From contig CAWBIM010000003.1 in the NCBI GenBank assembly GCA_963788935.1, forward strand, positions 248,001-312,000: a stretch of DNA of 64,000 nt, read 5' to 3'. Source of the stretch: JAOPZW01 sp963788935 (GTDB taxonomy: Bacteria > Actinomycetota > Thermoleophilia > Solirubrobacterales > Solirubrobacteraceae). The position numbers and the translations under genes are program-made. The first letter of the stretch is position 1. Every line of letters begins with the position of its first letter. Under the pieces are notes generated by a model that had not been told where the DNA came from, searched no databases, and was given only the letters and a program-made list of their open reading frames with translations. Positions 61,800 through 64,000 of this stretch are shown here, one piece after another.

Positions 61800-62457
61800 G
61801 TGGTACGGCCAGTCCGCCTTCCGCCTGACGGACGGCACCACGACGGTCTTCATCGACCCCTTCGGCGACGTCTCGTGGCTCATCGGCCAGGGCCTGCAGT
61901 GGGACTACGCGCCGATCACCGGCGTGTCGGCCGACCTGCTGCTCGTCACCCACGAGCACGGCGACCACAACGGGGTCGAGGCGATCGGGGGCGATCCGGT
62001 CGTGCTGCGCTCGACACCCGGCACGCACGAGTCCCCGATCGGCGAGGTCGTGGGCGTCGCCGCCGAGCACGACGCGGTCGCGGGCACGAGCAACGGCGCG
62101 ATGACGCTCTTCGTCTTCACGCTCGGCGGGATGCGCGTCGCGCACCTCGGCGACCTCGGCCAGACCGCGCTGCGCGAGGAGCAACTCGCCGCGCTCGGAC
62201 AGGTCGACCTCCTGCTCGTGCCCGTCGGCGACGGGCCGACGATCGGCGCCGAGCAGGCGGCCACGATCGCCGGGCAGCTCGGCGCGCGGCTCGTCGTCCC
62301 CCACCACTACCGGACCGAGCGCGTCGACTGGCTCGAGCCGGTCGACGCGATGGTCGAGCGCTTCGCGCGCGTGCACCGGGCCGAGACGCCGGTGGTCGAC
62401 CTCGCCGCGCTCCCGGCCGGCGACGGACCGCTGCTCGTGCTGCCCGCGGCGCCGTAG
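61789..62457 (+). CDS. MBL-fold metal-dependent hydrolase (UPF0173/YtkL-like)
   Basis: A 222-residue protein with the MBL core: MQLEWYGQSAFRLTDGTTTV, LLVTHEHGDHNGVEAIGG (HxHxDH), GMRVAHLGDLGQTALREEQL and LVVPHHYRT. This is the L-ascorbate lactonase/UlaG-like group whose substrates are mostly unknown. The ATG at 61789 has AAGGAGCAAC before it. The start lies 11 bp inside the MFS gene, so the two are coupled and both under MarR control. Confidence 0.9.
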   Translation: MQLEWYGQSAFRLTDGTTTVFIDPFGDVSWLIGQGLQWDYAPITGVSADLLLVTHEHGDHNGVEAIGGDPVVLRSTPGTHESPIGEVVGVAAEHDAVAGTSNGAMTLFVFTLGGMRVAHLGDLGQTALREEQLAALGQVDLLLVPVGDGPTIGAEQAATIAGQLGARLVVPHHYRTERVDWLEPVDAMVERFARVHRAETPVVDLAALPAGDGPLLVLPAAP

Positions 62458-62463
62458 CGGCGC

Positions 62464-62469
62464 TACCCT
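62464..62469 (+). promoter_or_regulatory. Predicted -10 box for the SUI1-like gene
   Basis: TACCCT, exactly 8 nt before the ATG at 62478. No Shine-Dalgarno sequence is present. Confidence 0.4.
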
Positions 62470-62477
62470 CCGGCGCG

Positions 62478-62822
62478 ATGGCCCGCCGCGGCGAGACGAA
62501 GGTCGTGTGGTCGTCGACCGACGGCGACCTGCGCAAGGCGCGCGACCCCGACGTCCAGCGCGCTCGCGAGCTGCAGCGCGCGGGCGGCCGGGTGAAGGTG
62601 CGCCGCGAGACGAGCGGCCGGCGGGGCAAGGCGGTGACGACCGTCGCGGGCGTCCCGCTCGACGATGCCGGGCTCAAGGAGCTCGCCGGGCGGCTGAAGA
62701 AGCGCTGCGGCGTCGGCGGCGCCGTGAAGGACGGCGTCATCGAGCTGCAGGGCGACCACCGCGACGTCGTGCTCGAGGTCCTGAAGGCCGACGGCTACGA
62801 CGCCGTCCTCGCGGGCGGCTGA
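62478..62822 (+). CDS. SUI1/YciH-family translation initiation factor homologue
   Basis: A 114-residue basic protein. The N-terminal stretch MARRGETKVVWSSTDGDLRK leads into the SUI1 fold with VKVRRETSGRRGKAVTTVAG, LDDAGLKELAGRLKKRCGVG and VIELQGDHRDVVLEVLKADG. Bacterial YciH resembles eIF1 and improves initiation fidelity. It starts 20 bp past the MBL stop with its own predicted -10. Confidence 0.93.
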   Translation: MARRGETKVVWSSTDGDLRKARDPDVQRARELQRAGGRVKVRRETSGRRGKAVTTVAGVPLDDAGLKELAGRLKKRCGVGGAVKDGVIELQGDHRDVVLEVLKADGYDAVLAGG

Positions 62823-62823
62823 G

Positions 62824-63204
62824 TCAGCGCACGCCGACGAGGTCCACGACGAAGACGAGCGTCTCGTCGGGGCCGATCACGCCGCCCGCGCCGCGCTTGC
62901 CGTAGGCCATGTCCGGCGGGATCGTGATGCGGCGCCGCCCGCCGACCTTCATCCCGGCGACGCCCTCGTCCCAGCCGCGGATGACCTGGCCCTTGCCGAG
63001 GCCGAACTTGAACGTGTTGCCGCGGTCCCAGGAGGCGTCGAACTGCTCGCCGTTCTTCCACGACACGCCGACGTAGTGGACCTCGACGATCGTTCCGGCG
63101 ACGGCCTCGTCGCCGTCGCCCTCGACGATGTCCTCGAGCTCGAGCTGGTAGGAGGGCGGCTGGTCGGACGGGACGTCGACCTGGGGCTTCTCGTTGGTGG
63201 CCAT
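62824..63204 (-). CDS. FKBP-type peptidyl-prolyl isomerase
   Basis: A 126-residue single-domain FKBP: VEVHYVGVSWKNGEQFDASW, FKFGLGKGQVIRGWDEGVAG, MKVGGRRRITIPPDMAYGKR and IGPDETLVFVVDLVGV. All the usual active-site residues are present. There is no signal peptide, so it is probably cytoplasmic. ATG 63204; the open frame upstream is not used. Convergent with the SUI1-like gene, one base apart. Confidence 0.95.
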   Translation of the reverse strand: MATNEKPQVDVPSDQPPSYQLELEDIVEGDGDEAVAGTIVEVHYVGVSWKNGEQFDASWDRGNTFKFGLGKGQVIRGWDEGVAGMKVGGRRRITIPPDMAYGKRGAGGVIGPDETLVFVVDLVGVR

Positions 63205-63236
63205 GGCCCCGACGGTAGCGGCAGCCGGCGCGGCGC

Positions 63237-64000
63237 TCAGGCGACGGGCGTCTCGGTGCGCTCGAGGAACGCCTCGACCACCCGCAGGAAGCGGTCGGGC
63301 GCCTCGAGGTGCGGCGTGTGGCTGCAGCCTTCGAACAGGACCCACTCGCTGTCGCGCACGTTGTCGTCGACGACCTTCACCACATCGGGCCGGACCTCGT
63401 CGTGCTCGCCCGAGATCAGCAGCAGCGGAACGTCGATCTCGCCGAGACGGTCGACGATGTTCCACTGGCGCAGCACGCCGATCACGGTGAACTCGCTCGG
63501 GCCGTTCATCGTGCCGTAGACCGTCGGGTCGGCCTCGATGGCGTCGAAGGTCGCGACGAGCGCGTCCGGCCACGGGTCCAGGCGACAGACGTAGCGCGTG
63601 TAGAACTCGTTGACGGCCGTCGCGTACTCCGGGTCGTCGGTCGTCCCCGCCTCCTCGTGGCGCAGGATCGTCGCCTTGACGTCGGGGTCGAGCGTGTCGA
63701 GCAGCGCGACGGCGCCGCGCGCGAAGGCGTCCGCGTCCGCGGGCGAGTCGGCCGCCACGACGGAGAGCAGGCCCGGCGGCTGGTCGAGCGCGTGGTCCAT
63801 CGCGAGCATCCCGCCCCACGACTGCCCGAGCACGTGGTAGCGCCCGGCGATCCCGAGGTGCTCGACGAGCGCCGTGAGCTCGTCCTTGAACAGCTGGGTC
63901 GTCCAGAACGAGGGGTCGGCGTCGGGCAGGTGGTCGCTGTTGCCGTTGCCGAGCTGGTCGTAGAGGACGCAGGCCCGCCCGGAGCGATGCAGCTCGGCGA
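63237..64000 (-). CDS. Proline iminopeptidase-like alpha/beta hydrolase, N-terminus cut by window edge
   Basis: The visible 254 residues of an S33-family hydrolase. At the window edge the sequence reads CVLYDQLGNGNSDHLPD, the conserved segment before the nucleophile. It then has YHVLGQSWGGMLAMDHAL with Ser in GQSWGG, the acid in LLLISGEHDEVRPD and the His in EGCSHTPHLEAPDRFL. The YDQLGxGxS and GQSWGG motifs are typical of proline iminopeptidase/tricorn-interacting factor F1-like enzymes. The first 50 residues or so lie outside the window. Confidence 0.88.
   Translation of the reverse strand, partial: AELHRSGRACVLYDQLGNGNSDHLPDADPSFWTTQLFKDELTALVEHLGIAGRYHVLGQSWGGMLAMDHALDQPPGLLSVVAADSPADADAFARGAVALLDTLDPDVKATILRHEEAGTTDDPEYATAVNEFYTRYVCRLDPWPDALVATFDAIEADPTVYGTMNGPSEFTVIGVLRQWNIVDRLGEIDVPLLLISGEHDEVRPDVVKVVDDNVRDSEWVLFEGCSHTPHLEAPDRFLRVVEAFLERTETPVA

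Overview
The window is very GC-rich DNA from an actinobacterium, most likely of the class Thermoleophilia (Solirubrobacter/Conexibacter/Patulibacter type). The placement is an inference. It rests on gene content (CarD, DisA, RadA, two F420-type luciferase-fold oxidoreductases, a SigH-like sigma factor, large secreted proteins with Arg-rich tails) and on many starts that look leaderless, with a TANNNT box about 8 nt before the start codon. No insertion sequence, prophage, integrase or CRISPR array was seen.

Layout. 0-3.5 kb: two ECF sigma factor operons read leftward, and a PlsC acyltransferase fused to a truncated GpsA-like domain. 3.5-4.7 kb: a zinc-type ArsR regulator, a His-rich CDF transporter with a frameshift, and tRNA-Thr(UGU). 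4.8-8.4 kb: a lipoprotein, two esterases, an ATP-grasp protein and a TetR regulator. 8.6-16.3 kb: three tandem paralogous secreted proteins with TTG starts and strong terminators. 16.3-19.4 kb: a damaged methyltransferase divergent from LysR plus an LLM oxidoreductase. 19.4-25.1 kb, leftward: MBL-rhodanese, PPK2, SigH, RlmB, CysS. 25.2-31.6 kb: GntR/TauE, an AbiEi-DUF559 remnant, EamA, YdeI-like, and an OmpR-type two-component pair.

31.6-44.4 kb, leftward, is the most distinctive region. It is a surface-glycan cluster holding GmhA-, HldE- and GmhB-like enzymes of ADP-heptose synthesis, two GT9 heptosyltransferase-like enzymes, other glycosyltransferases, a NodU-type carbamoyltransferase, an SDR, a FAD oxidoreductase and a flippase-like membrane protein. 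44.5-51.1 kb: an F420-type oxidoreductase/alcohol dehydrogenase pair, a receiver domain fused to a Ser/Thr kinase, and two multi-pass membrane proteins. 51.4 kb: a secreted Cys-repeat protein. 52.4-57.6 kb: the housekeeping block radA-disA-carD-ispD-hisJ-ispF. 57.6-64 kb: an atypical SDR, a D-serine-dehydratase-like enzyme, a MarR/MFS divergon with a clear operator, an MBL hydrolase, a SUI1 factor, an FKBP and a truncated proline iminopeptidase.

Caution: about a dozen otherwise well-conserved genes carry one or more one-base frame changes, most densely at 38-41 kb. Housekeeping genes are intact. I read most of these as sequence or assembly errors, not true pseudogenes. They are typed as pseudogene here only because no single frame is open.
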